DNA of 64,000 nucleotides from Nephrocerus scutellatus (Eukaryota > Arthropoda > Insecta > Diptera > Pipunculidae): NCBI GenBank assembly GCA_947095585.1, contig OX352761.1:34873777-34937776 (forward strand). The letters run 5' to 3'. Position numbers and translations under genes: made by a program. The notes beneath the pieces are model-generated. The model saw only the letters and a list, made by a program, of their open reading frames with translations, was not told the DNA's origin and did no database searches. Below, in pieces: positions 10,281-20,780 of this stretch; positions within the stretch are counted from its first letter, which is position 1; every line of letters starts with the position of its first letter.

Positions 10281-12650
10281 TCCAAATTTTCGTGTTCGAA
10301 TTTCGAATCCGACCAACTTATATATGTATTGCTCATTTTGGTTTTGAGTTTAATTTCTCAGCTGACCGCTGAATAATAATTATTCAGCTGTTTATATAAA
10401 GGAGAGAGCGGGTGAGATTGAGAGTTAACTCGATTTAACCAATCAATGAGACGAACATATAGCCATTGAAAGCAAAGTATATAAATACATGCAATGTAAG
10501 CGAATTTTTATTTTGACGGCAAACACAACTTTATTCAGCCGTAATGGCAGCCATTTTCAGCAAAACAAAGCAATGAAATGAATATTGAGTAAACCAAGCT
10601 AATGGTGTTTTGCTATTCATATCTTCACAAATGACAAATCGCTGAGTTGAACGGTAGTGTAAAAAAACGCAGCTACCGTCGTCACAAAGTGCCCAGCAAC
10701 TTACATTCACAATCACAGCTGGCGCAGCACAGCCTCTGATTGATTCAGCAGAGAGCAGCATATAGATGCGATAATAAGAATGACAACTTTATTTTTATGT
10801 TCCGTCTCTCTCTTTGTTGCTTTTGGTTTTATTGGTCAATTTTTTGCCTACGTATCGTAAGGGGAATTATGAACTTGAAATTTTGAATATAGAGATTTCG
10901 ATGGTCGTCGTTAATTGCGGCTTTGAACTGTTTTTTGATAATTTTCATAATTTTCACTCCTTTTAGGTATATGTTCACTTTTATAATTATAAAAAAGGAC
11001 GGACGGATATTCAAGTTGTAAGTACCTACATTATGCAAACATCAAAGCAAATACATTGCTGCCCCTGCAACCGCGATGTGTGTTTTGCTGTGGGTGGATA
11101 TTTTAATTTAACATACATATATACATATAACTATACTATATCTACTCATTTATACATATCTAACTAAGTATTTTTTATTAAAATGGGTAACAGCTGTTTC
11201 CTGTCTGAGTATCGCTGAACACATCCTACAAAATCGAGAGAGTAGATTATGAATTTATTCAGCAGAGTAGATTATGAATTTATTCAGCAATGGGTTTTTT
11301 CGTAGAGAGATTGTTAAAATGACCGGCTTCATATTCCGTTCATTTAATTAACTCAAATATATTTACGTTTTATTGCTGTAAATTTCTCCAGAAATTCGAA
11401 ATCGTTTGCCAAAATTATTATGTATAGGAATATGTTTTTTGTTTCTCTGTCACACGATTCATAAGCACACATATTTCGTCTCGTCAATGCATTGTTATCT
11501 GCATCTAACACAACAACAAAAACTAAGTTCCAATCAGCTGGTTGAACGCTACAAAAGGTGAATAATGTACGCACGGGCATGGTCAAAACGACATCAATAA
11601 AAAAATCTCTAAACGTCTCAAGTTTAAAAGTCTTTAATTTCACTGGAGAGAAGAGTTGAAACCGAAATAGAAGAAAATATAAGGCCACCTGGTAAACTAT
11701 TCATACGCACTGCCACTGCCCACTGGGCACTGTTGCAATTATTTTCAAATCAAAATCGCAACCCTGCTCTACTGCGGCATTTAAAACTCATATGTCAGAA
11801 ATCAATATAATAACGATGAGTGAATTTGAAATTTTTTTACTCAAATATTCTAAGAGAAACATCTCTTTAGTCTTTGGCTAGTTTTACTCAAAATCATCTC
11901 ATAGAAATGTCTAAATAAAGTAAATGTTTTGCTAAACATTCAGAGAGGAATTGCAATGGCATATTGCAATATTGCATTTAGATTTTGTAGTAGGTCTAGG
12001 TAGGTAAGTGTATATATTTTTAGCACATAGGTCGTCAAGAGCGTATCATAACATATTTTATTTTTGCTTGGGCTTTCGTGTGTTAAGTTGGAATCTATAT
12101 TAACATTAACTGCAATGTCCCAGATTTTGCTGGATATTTAAAGTTAAAATGTTATAATGCGTACCTTTCAATAAATTCGCTAAAATAAGGGACATAAATT
12201 TATGCGAATATCTTCCAACGCTTCCAATCTTTTTGGAGTTATCCTTTACACGGCACAATGCAAATACCTTGCTTGATAAGAATGTTTGAGATGTGAGGTA
12301 AAACAGCGTGTTTATTATTAATGCAGTTGCAGAAAAACCGGTTTACGTTTACAACACATTTTTCGCACAAAATTTAATGTAAACGGCAAAAACAATAATA
12401 TGAGATGCGCTCAAACAAATTGTTACTGCTTTTACTTCTGGTTCATGGTGGTTGTTTGTGTTTAGGAGCTTGGTAATTTTTTCTCCGTTTAAATAGATAT
12501 AGAAGTTATGATCAGGTTAACTGTAAAAACGAGATGTCATTCTAACCGCATTTTTTTGCTTTAAACATCAGTAGGTAGGGTAAAGGCACTGTAGTGGTCG
12601 ACCAGACCCCAGTGTTCGAGCAATTTACCTTTGGTATCAAATATTAATAA
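10281..12650. other. Mostly unique non-coding DNA
   Basis: AT-rich sequence. A minus-strand frame of 111 codons (11353-11688) has no recognisable domain and is not called. A small inverted pair GCTGAATAA/TTATTCAGC surrounds 10370-10390. Nothing else can be supported apart from the short tandem repeat listed separately. Confidence 0.45.
11239..11288. repeat. 25-bp exact tandem duplication
   Basis: The unit beginning AGAGTAGATTATGAATTTAT is present twice head to tail (11239-11263 and 11264-11288) without mismatch. Confidence 0.9.
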
Positions 12651-12659
12651 ATCGGTCTG

Positions 12660-13838
12660 CCCTGTTCCGATGTTGAAAAAGTGAAAACTGAAAAAATTGC
12701 ATCACCTTTGTTGTTAGGCAGCTTTTTCTTTATCCCGGCCGCCAAAAGTAAGGTAGTGTTGGATTGTAAGGCCCATAAGCCAGGGACCAGTACCACCAGC
12801 AAAAGTGAAGCCGATAACGGGTCACGCAATATACCGCCGACGAAGAAACGGTACCGGGATCGTCGCGCGACTTATAAAGTCTTGCAAAAGTTGGCTGATA
12901 TCCCTGAGGAGCAGCTAACGAAGAGACCAAAGGAGTCCGTAGCATGGGCGAAGTTAACTGCGGAAGGTGGAAAAAAACCCCCAAGGATCTAGGGCCGAAA
13001 AGGTAAAGGTCTCAGCAAGAGGTTGAAGCCGGAAGCAGTAAACGAGCTAAGGTGCAAGCGGATACTCCACCGGTGGCTCTTAAGACGCATTAGACGAAAT
13101 CGGTTAGTGATGTCGTCAAAGAGCACGGGTTGCTGCTAGCCACAATAGTCATGAGGATGGGAGCATCACGTCGGGAAAATGGGAAATGGGAAACAGTGTT
13201 CAACGCGCTAAAATCCATTTTCCTAAAGGTTCTGAGAGAGAATCCAGGACCTCACCTTTCCTGCAGAGATACAGGTTGGTATCAAGGACGCGTCAAGCTG
13301 ACGGCGTGCTCGGATCAGAGATCGGTTGATCTCTATAAAAAAGCGATTGCCGAAGTGGGTGAAGTGTGGCCATGAGCAAAGCTTGCGGACGTAAGCCGGG
13401 AAGAAATTCCTAGCAAGCCAGGGGCGCGCGTCTGGCTTCCTACCGAACCTACCGACGCTTAAGCTGTTATGGAGATCATCTTAGTCAGCAATCCAGATCT
13501 TCCGAAATCAAATTGGAAGATCGTGAAATAAGAGGAGGCTAAGGGTAACTTTAGATTATCAACTGTGGTTATCAACAAGGAATACCTGGCTCCTCTGGCA
13601 AAGGCTAAGGGAATTATCAACTTTGGTTTAGGGTCGATAACTCTCAAGGTTTATAAGGCAGACGATGTCAACACGGGTAAAGAAGCGGACCATTCCGATA
13701 ACGGGGGCCCCGACTGCCCGACTGATGATATCGGGCTTGCCCTAGATGCCGATAGCCGGTCCAGCGAATCCTCTCTGGTATCGAAAATGGGCAACCTTTT
13801 CGCCGTGGACCCTGACGAGGAAAACTTGTCGATCTCCA
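12660..13838 (+). pseudogene. LOA-like LINE copy 1, ORF1 (gag-like, DUF4780-type)
   Basis: A plus-strand frame interrupted by several stops and frameshifts. The first part is basic and polar (RDRRATYKVLQKLADIPEEQ near 12860-12920). From 13130 the reading gives an N-terminal helix region, then DTGWYQGRVKLTACSDQ, SVDLYKKAIAEVGEVWP, later PGARVWLP, NPDLPKSNWKIVK, and near 13565-13650 INKEYLAPLAKAKGIINFG followed by LKVYKADD. To my knowledge this order of blocks matches the DUF4780-type domain in ORF1 of insect LINEs of this kind. A second copy of the same domain lies at about 50100-50200 on the minus strand. An acidic C-terminal tail runs to about 13838, where a jockey fragment interrupts the element. 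Confidence 0.65.
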
Positions 13839-14188
13839 TGGAAGAAAGTGTTAGCGGAATCGTTAGTTCAATATTTTCGTCAACGAGTTGTCGGTATGCA
13901 TCCCAGTCGGTCTTGTGGTTAGTCAAGGGTGGCATTTTTATTTGCAGTCTTACGTTTTTGAGATATTCAATAATGATTGGTGAGTGGTCTGAGGAAAGGT
14001 CAAGGCAAGTTTTTATTGTTGGTTGATTTAAGTTAATGTTCTTAGTTATGCAGAAGTCTATGAAGTCAGGAGTTTTTCTGGTGTCAGTGGGCCAATAGGT
14101 TGGTTCTCCAGTACTTAAAAATTTACAGTTGCACCTGTTCAGAGCATCCATGAGAATTCTTCCTTTTTTGCTTGTTAGTCTTGAAATT
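13839..14188 (-). pseudogene. Jockey-like LINE fragment (endonuclease C-terminal part) nested in the LOA-like element
   Basis: Minus-strand frame with SRLTSKKGR, TGEPTYWPTDTRKTPDFID and DLSSDHSPIIIEY, the closing blocks of the apurinic-type endonuclease of jockey-clade LINEs, followed by WDAYRQLVDENIEL. Flanks on both sides belong to a LOA-like element in the opposite orientation (ORF1 tail to the left, the SWLLFCDKMEGASET region of ORF2 to the right). It is therefore an insertion truncated at both ends. Boundaries are estimated from where the two translations stop making sense. Confidence 0.75.
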
Positions 14189-15476
14189 ATAAGAGGGAAA
14201 TAAGAAAGGCACAAAGGAAGTCTTGGTTGCTCTTCTGTGACAAAATGGAAGGGGCCTCGGAGACTCGAAAGAGTCTCTCTATGACATAAACCACTCCAAG
14301 TTATTTAATAAAACTGGATGGTTCATGGACGATCACGAGTGAGGAATCGTTGGAACTGCAAATGGAGACTCACTTTCCTGACTCAACTCGGGTGTGTGAC
14401 TCAGAAATGAGTAGGCAACATCTGGAATCTCACTCGGTTCAAACGAAAGGGATCGCGAACAAAACGCGAATCCAGTGGGCGATAAGCGGTTTTAAACATT
14501 TTAAATCGGCTAGCCCAGGTGGGATAATCCCTGCGGAAATTCAGAATAACTCAGAGTGGATACTCCCATAGTTAGAGGGAATTTGCACAGGGTGTATAAA
14601 GCTGGCATACATTCCTAGGGCTTGGAAGGAAGTCAAGGTAGTTTTTATACCGAATGCGGGAAAAAGCTTACATGTCTACCCAAAAGACCTGAGACCTATA
14701 ACTCTGTAAAGGACTGTCAGAGCTAGAGGTGGACTACCCTATAAGCAGAGTAATTAATCATATGCTTCTAGGCAGGATTATTAGTGCGGAGCTGGGGGGT
14801 TCCATCCTAAAGAGACAGGCAGTTAGAGGAACACCGCAAGGAGGTGTATTATCCCCTCTCCTCTGGAATATATTAATCAACGAATTACTGTTGAAACTGG
14901 AAGGAGATGGGATAAAAGTGGTAGCGTATGCTGATGATGTAGCGTTAGCTGTCTCAGGGAAATACCTCAGAACGATTAAGGAGGTTATGCAAAATGCCCT
15001 CTTAATCGTTAAAGAATGGGCAAATAAAAGCGGTGTGGGCATCAACCCGAATAAGACAGAGCTTGTCCTTTTCACCAGGAAATATAAAATTCCAACAGTT
15101 GATCCGCCAACACTAAATGGTACCCCCTTAGTTTTTTCTGATAAAGCAAGATTTCTTGGGAAAATCTTGGACAGGAAACTGAGCTGGAAACCTTATATAA
15201 AAGAACGAGTAAATAAAGCGAATATTGCTTTATACTCATGCAAGAACGCCATTGGTAAAAAATGGGGTTTGAAACCAAAGGTGGTACACTGGCTCTACAC
15301 TTCGGTAGTGAGACCAATACTACTGTACGGGGTATGCGTATGGTGGCCAGCTATGGCAAAAACCACGTATAAAAGTGTATTGTATGCTTATAAGCGTGGC
15401 GCTGAGATTTACTCCAACTCGCGCTCTAGAAGTTATGCACCACCTTATCCCACTAGATATATTTGGAAAACACCTT
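14189..15476 (+). pseudogene. LOA-like LINE copy 1, ORF2 reverse transcriptase, internally deleted
   Basis: The frame resumes after the jockey insert with SWLLFCDKMEGASET and, through frameshifts, SPGGIIPAEIQNNSEWILP and AWKEVKVVFIPNAGK. At about 14708 it jumps from DLRPITL to LEVDYPIS, so the part with RT motif A is missing; the equivalent is present in copy 2 near 48.7 kb. The longest frame (14729-15478) then holds motif B (RGTPQGGVLSPLLWN), motif C (VVAYADDVALAVSG) and the thumb region (FLGKILDRKLSWKPYIKERV). Near 15400 the frame shifts to PTRALEVMHHLIPLDIFGKH, after which the sequence passes abruptly into LINE-B at 15477. RNase H and the 3' end are lost. Confidence 0.8.
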
Positions 15477-16690
15477 AACACCCTGCTCGATTGGACTAGT
15501 AACTACCTTTCTGACCGTTCAATCCAGGTCGTATTGGACGGATTCAAATCCAATGTTCACCGCATAAACGACGGTGTTTCTCAAGGCTCTGCTTTTATCT
15601 TTTATCTTTCTAATTTTCATTAATGATTTCCTATCCATCACCTCTAGTCCAATCCATTCTTTCGCTGATGACAGTACTCTTAGCTTTTCATATGACTTCA
15701 CACTTTCTGCACGCCCCTCTTCGTTACAAGTAGAAATTGAACAACAACGTATGTTAATCACGTTAAATTCTGACCTTGACAGCATAACAAGGTGGGGACT
15801 ACATAGTAGAGTTGAATTTGACGCTTCTAAAACCCAATGCTGTCTTCTGTCTTCTAAGCGTAATTTATAAACCCCTAACCTTGATCCATGAATGGATCTT
15901 GCATCAAAGAAGCTGAAAAGCTCTCAATTCTCGGTATGTGCGTCAACAACAAGCTTCGTTGGAACGACCACATATTTGCCATCGCCAAAAATGCTGCGAG
16001 ATGTTTAGGTTTCCTAAAACGGTGCAAAATGTACTTCACTCCTTCAGATCTGGCTACTATTTACAAGGCGTATATTCGCCTAACTCTCGTAGCTTGAATA
16101 CAACTGTATTGTGGGCGCCGTGGCTCAGTGGAAGTGCACATGGCTGCTGAGCAGGAGGTTCAGGTTCGAATCCCAGCAACACCCAAAAGTATTTTTCACG
16201 GTGTCCCGCGAATGGGTGACAAACGTTCCGAGAGTAATAACTTGTCACGGAAAGCTTCTCAATTCGCCGTTTGGATCCGGCCTTAAATTGTCGGTCCCTT
16301 CCATTTGTGTCCAAAAATTAACATGTGCAGCACAAATGGTCGCGAGAATTTAGGCCTTGAACCGATGGTCTGTCGCGCCGAATATTATTATTATTGTCTT
16401 GGCAGGTGCCCCAAGACCACATGGCATCTACTAGACAGAGTTCAGAGCCGCGCATTAAAACTTATTGGTGACGTACATACCGCGAAAACAATCAAATCTC
16501 TTGAACATCGTAGGCATGTTTCCAGCCTGTCACTGTTTTATCGCTTTTTCCACAAGCGGTTTTCAAAAGAAATATCCAGATGTATCCCGCCTATTCTCCA
16601 ACCCATCCGTAATACCCGTGCCTCAACTCGAGCTCACGGGTCCACCTATCCGAAGCCTATCTTCGGATGTACTAACCAATTCAGAGATTT
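15477..16690 (+). pseudogene. LINE-B copy B1, RT fragment carrying a SINE
   Basis: A different non-LTR family, here called LINE-B. It opens at TAACACCCTGCTCGATT and translates to WTSNYLSDRSIQVVLDG, a motif B region with several losses, SFADDSTLSFSYDFTLSA (motif C), TQCCLLSSKRNL, LGMCVNNKLRWNDHIFAIAK and FTPSDLATIYKAYIR. At 16112 the frame is cut by a SINE and continues at 16398 with LDRVQSRALKLIGD, SLEHRR and ISRCIPPILQPIRNTR until about 16690. Frameshifts occur at about 15600 and 15870. The 3' end of the family, seen in B3, is missing. I place it loosely among jockey/CR1-like LINEs; the clade is not certain. Confidence 0.75.
16113..16397 (+). mobile_element. tRNA-derived SINE copy S1, inserted in LINE-B
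   Basis: The head GGGCGCCGTGGCTCAGTGG carries a pol III A box (TGGCTCAGTGG, 16121-16131), and GGTTCGAATCC (16163-16173) is a B box. The shared body follows (AAAAGTATTTTTCACGG, AATAACTTGTCACGGAAAGC, TCTGTCGCGCCGAA) and then an (ATT)n tail. TATTGT occurs on both sides (16107-16112 and 16392-16397), a minimum target-site duplication, although it overlaps the tail repeat. Past 16397 the host LINE-B sequence resumes (GGCAGGTGCCCC). Confidence 0.85.
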
Positions 16691-16804
16691 CACCCGCACA
16701 GACAGACATACACGAAAGCGAGCTAATAAAAACGTTTTAAAAAACAACTACAACTATAACAATAATTTAAAACAAAACTTGATTATATACAATGTTTTTT
16801 AATT

Positions 16805-17150
16805 TCACCTTCAGGAGCAAGAATAAATAAATTCTTAGGTAAAACCACTGTAGAGCAAGCTACATAAAGTTGTCCGTGGGAAAACCATGGCGATCTAAAA
16901 TCTACTCTGCAGTACTTAATATTTTGACTTTTTGATCGTCATTGAAAACGCAAGTTTTACTGGAAATGGCAATCTGTTAAAAGGGATATCTGTCGATATG
17001 AGTGGTATCCGTGGGATAATAATTGTATCACCATCTCCCTTTCCTGTCTAGATGGTCGCTTCAATTGCATTTCCCGTGCCGTTGCAAACTTATGGCGAGT
17101 CGAGATTCTGTAGTAAAAATGTTGAGATCCCACTTTGAGTAAAAGACGAT
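16805..17150 (-). pseudogene. Helitron helicase (PIF1-like) C-terminal remnant
   Basis: Minus-strand translation with small frameshifts gives VCNGTGNAIEATI, IPRIPLISTDIPF, RLPFPVKLAFSMTIKKS, FRSPWFSHGQLYVACS and then LPKNLFILAPEGEI. This order of blocks is the conserved end of the PIF1-type helicase of Rep/Hel proteins encoded by autonomous Helitrons and related cellular PIF1 helicases: nucleotide-binding core, then the 'HGQLYVA.SR' box. The upstream Rep domain and the Walker motifs are not visible here. Stops are present, so it is a relic. It implies an autonomous Helitron once supplied helicase in this genome. Confidence 0.65.
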
Positions 17151-17199
17151 GTTAACATGACAAGTATTTGATTGTTTATTTCGTTGACATCTTAATTTT

Positions 17200-17985
17200 T
17201 TTGTACAGGAATAATAGCCCTCTCTCGTAACAAGCTTAAAATGTGTTAGTTTTGTTAGCCGGTTAAATGGAATTTATTAGCTCTGCAACACATGATATTA
17301 GATTACAAAATCAGATGTCAATTTCATAGTACCAGAAGATTCTGCTACTAATCTACCTCCTCTAATTTGAAGGAGGAATGACAATGGCACCGCCACCCCA
17401 AAACCCAGCCAGCTACCGATTATCATTCTAAAAACTACTATTCATTTCTTCGACCCCGAAATCTATGGAATCGACATTAATCACACACCCAGCCGGTCAC
17501 CGAGTGCGAAAACCATTCTAAACGCCACTATTCATCTCAGTGATCCCGAAAACTATAGACTCAACACTAATATCGGTAATAATAATACGAGTATATGTAT
17601 AACAGTCATCATCAAGTCATTTTTTTTTTTTTAAATAATGGTTCCTAACTTCGGCAATTTAAGTTCCGCTTATAACCATAAGGTATGTTCCCGTACTCAG
17701 GAATGAGTAAACATTGTTATGAATTTTGCCAATTTTACTACAAGAGCGTTCCGTACTCGAAAAATAAGTAAAAGATAGTCGAAAATAGAGAGTAAGGTCA
17801 TTTCCCTCCATGCTAATTTCGCAAACTTTTACAACAACCAATTGTCAAAAACGAATTTATTGACAACTTACTATAATGTGGCGTTCGTTTAATATTCGCC
17901 TACTTTTACAAAGTTCTAAGTGCGTCGTTTTTATTTTCATATCAGTCTTACTTGTGATCATAATCATCAGAAAAGTAAAGTAACA
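17200..17985. other. No supported gene
   Basis: AT-rich sequence with two loosely similar pieces (near 17410-17450 and 17490-17535: CATTCTAAAAACTACTATTCAT and its variant with CGCCACTATTCAT, shortened here to the shared ACTATTCAT). No coding or element signature is recognised. Confidence 0.4.
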
Positions 17986-17989
17986 AATA

Positions 17990-20250
17990 TAAAAAACCTT
18001 TGTTTTTCGGGTACAAGCTTTTATGTGTGTTTGTGATGTTCATAAGATTTCCAAATTATGTTTTTGTGGTGGGGCCTATTTTACAGTTAATGAACTATTC
18101 CATGCATCACACGCACCACACGCACCACACGCGACTCGTGACACGCGTTGCACGCGAGATCTCAGAAATGGACAGTGCTCACAAAATTGGAGCTCTCTAG
18201 TTTTGCATGCGGCAGTTTGTTAATGATCTAATTCTTTAGCAATAGAATAACGGATTGTGAGTGTTTGGTATTATTGGTATGAGAGACTTCATCACTTCCA
18301 GGAATAAGTCTGTTAATTAAAGGAAGATGGATGGTATGACTCGAGCTGTAAAGAGGATTCTAGGATTAGAGAGGTATGTTTTCGGTTTAACAAAGCAAAC
18401 CCTACTGCGGAAAACCGAACTAATTTTAAACGAGCCAGAAACGATTGCAATGCCCATCTTCGGCGATTCAAATTCCCAGAAGTAGTAAACATTTTTGGTT
18501 TCGTGAAAAGAATCAAAAATACAGCCTCGTCGTCGATTCCAACGCTTATTTATAATGACATTCCAGTTGTCAGCTCTATAGACAAGGCCAATCTGTTTGC
18601 TGCACATTTCGCAGCTAGCTCCACGCTTTCAGATTGTGCATTGCTGCTTCCTGTTCCTCAGAGTATTGGACACTCTATGGCACAGATATTCATTTGTACT
18701 CGTGCAGTTGCTAGAGTTTTAAACGATCACAACATTCACAAATCCGCTGGGCCAGATGGTATTTTCCCATTAGTTCTTGAGAGGTGTTCTCCCAAGCTGG
18801 CATTACCATTGCGTAAGCTTTTTCATCTATCCTATTCCTTGGACTCTTCCCGAGAAGTTGAAATACTGCCTTTGTCCAGCCCATACCCAAAAAAGGCGAG
18901 CCGTCGTCTCCTTCTTCGTACCGACCCACAGCACTTACATCCATCCGTTTTTTTCAAGGCCATGAAAACGCTGATAAATTTTCAGCTCAAGAAATATCTT
19001 GAAACCAACGAAATCCTTAGAGACCGACAGTATGGATTTCGTGGGCAACGTTCTACTGGTGACTTGATATCTTACAGAACAGTGGAACCCATCTTTGCGT
19101 CAATTTGGAGAAAGCAAAGCTGTCGCACTCGATATTTCTAAGGCATTTGACCGAGTTTGGCATCAAGCTCTTTTGTCCAAAAAGCGTGCTTATGGAGCCG
19201 ATAATAAACTGCTTCTTTATGACCTCTCAATTCAAGTTGTACTGGACGGTTTCAAGTCCAAAGAGCATTACTTAAATGCTGGCGATCCCCAGGGCTCTGT
19301 TTTTTCCCCGACACTCTGCTCATTTTTATTAATGATCTCTTATCTGTGACTTCTAATCCAGTTCACTCTTTCGCTGACGACAGCACTCTCAGTTTCTCAT
19401 ATAACTTTGAGGAACGTCCCTCAACGTCTTATGTAGAATTTAACGCTTCCAAAACCTAATGCTGTCTCCTGTCGTCTAAGCGAATCCCAATTCCCATGCC
19501 ATTATCCATGAATGGCACTTGCATCGAGGAAACTGAAAATCTAGCATTACTCGGTATGTGCGTTAACGACAAGCTTCGTTGGAATGACCACATATTTACC
19601 GTCGCCAAAAATGCTGCGAAATGTTTAGGTTTTTTAGCCCTGTGCAAGAAATATTTCACTTGTCTGATCTGGCGACTATCTATAAGGCTTTTATTCGCCA
19701 TAAACTTGAGTACAATTGTCATATCTGGTCTGGAGCGCGATAAAACTTATCGGTGACGCAAATATAGCGAAATCAATAGATTTGCTTGAAAACCGCGGTT
19801 AAACTCAGGGATTCGTTCTTCAGCCGTACAGCACGTATGTGGAATGCTCTGCCAAGCTCTGTATTCCCACATCACTATGATCCACAGGCATTCAAAACAC
19901 AAGCTCATAGACATCTCCTATTTTCTCCTCCTTTTCCTTAACGCCCACGCTTTGCCTTTAGTGCATATAGCCAAGCATTGTAAGGGAGCGAACCCCTTTA
20001 AGCGTGCGCGAATCATAAAAATAACATGCGGCACACACGACTCACGACACGCGTCACACGCGGGAACTCAGAAATAGCCCATGACACTTAACTGCTTACT
20101 TTACACTTTCACCTCCCTGGGTTGCGTGAAAGGTTGTTAAAAAAGACCTCAAAAAAGTCGAAAAAACAGACAGACAAACAAAGTCAAGTTAAATAAAAGT
20201 TTTTAAAAATAAAGAAATAAGTCAACATTTCTGCGGTACAAGTACAACAT
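17990..20250 (+). repeat. Repeat F copy 1: composite repeat with CACGCG minisatellite, split by LINE-B
   Basis: The left edge (GTTTTTCGGGTACAAGCTTT, 18002-18021) and right edge (GTCAAGTTAAATAAAAGTTT, near 20178-20197) both recur in a second copy at 57.35-58.5 kb. Next to the LINE-B insertion there are matching pieces with ACACGCG-rich minisatellite (18107-18170 and 20030-20072), the phrase CTCAGAAAT, and GGTTGTTAAAAAAGACCTC. The interior is replaced by LINE-B copy B2. There is no coding content of its own. Class unknown; internal tandem units recall Helitron-related non-autonomous elements, but no terminal signature proves that. Confidence 0.6.
18370..20022 (+). pseudogene. LINE-B copy B2, pre-RT and RT regions
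   Basis: The most 5'-complete LINE-B copy in the window. It contains FVKRIKNTASSSIPTLIYND, a long pre-RT stretch, IHKSAGPDGIFPLVLERCSP (RT entry block), DRQYGFRGQRSTGDLISY, motif A after a frameshift (VALDISKAFDRVWHQALLS), IQVVLDGFKSKE, the motif B remnant NAGDPQGSVFSPTL, an intact FADD box in another frame (19370-19384), LGMCVNDKLRWNDHIF and the late LKLIGD and MWN blocks. The 3' end has GGAGCGAACCCCTTT and an A-rich tail near 20000-20022, matching other LINE-B tails. Many frameshifts and small deletions are present. It lies inside repeat F. Confidence 0.75.
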
Positions 20251-20254
20251 ATTT

Positions 20255-20780
20255 TGTTAATTGGTGTGTGTGATTTCTGTAATAAGGAAATTGACCAACT
20301 TCAAACGCTGTTTATTTCTCTATGGTAATCATTTGCTGGGGAGTCTCTCATCAAGGCGTCACATCTCTTCATTTCTGTGAGACATTTGTCAAAACTGGCG
20401 CAAAAGTGTACCAACAAGATGTCTCAAAAAGAGTTGTAATGAGTTTAACCAAGAGAGATAAAGGTTTTCAGCAAGACTCAGCACCGGCAAACCGGGAGTG
20501 TCTACGGAGTGATATTACTGACATTAGTGCAGATTACTGTTTTTGGTATTAGTTCGAAAACTTGCCCTACATACTTCTCAAAGAAATTTGGAGTCTTGCT
20601 AGATCATTGACCAGTGCCAACTTTGTCCATGAATACCATGTGTGCTTCTATAGCCCAATACACAACTGTTAAAGGCCTGTATTAAAGCCAAGAGAAAATA
20701 TTTTGATTGAACCCGGTTTTTTATAGAAATCGCTGATAAAGTATACACAGCCGCACAGCAGCTAGCCGATACCCTGTCCA
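20255..20780. other. No supported gene
   Basis: Short frames only. A 76-codon plus-strand frame at 20322-20552 (with FVKTGAKVYQQDV and KGFQQDSAPA) resembles the transposase core of Tc1/mariner elements, where a phrase of the type 'QQDSAPAH' is typical. It is too short and too isolated for a firm call. Confidence 0.35.
20322..20552 (+). pseudogene. Possible Tc1/mariner-type transposase fragment
   Basis: The reading VIICWGVSHQGVTSLHF, then TGAKVYQQDV and FQQDSAPA, follows the order of blocks in the catalytic core of Tc1-type transposases ('W.. G.t.i.f...g..vn.. Y...L' then 'QQDnAp.H'). The frame stops at 20550, and no terminal inverted repeats were found, so only a relic can be suggested. Confidence 0.5.

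Noticed and set aside
13565..14026. 153-codon plus-strand frame as one gene
   Set aside because: It is a chimera of LOA-like ORF1 and the antisense of the inserted jockey fragment.
16113..16185. tRNA gene call from A/B boxes
   Set aside because: The tRNA-like head is followed by a 200-base body shared with other copies, lacks a closing acceptor stem, and is flanked by a duplication. It is a SINE head. The same holds at 33387, 35506 and 61280.
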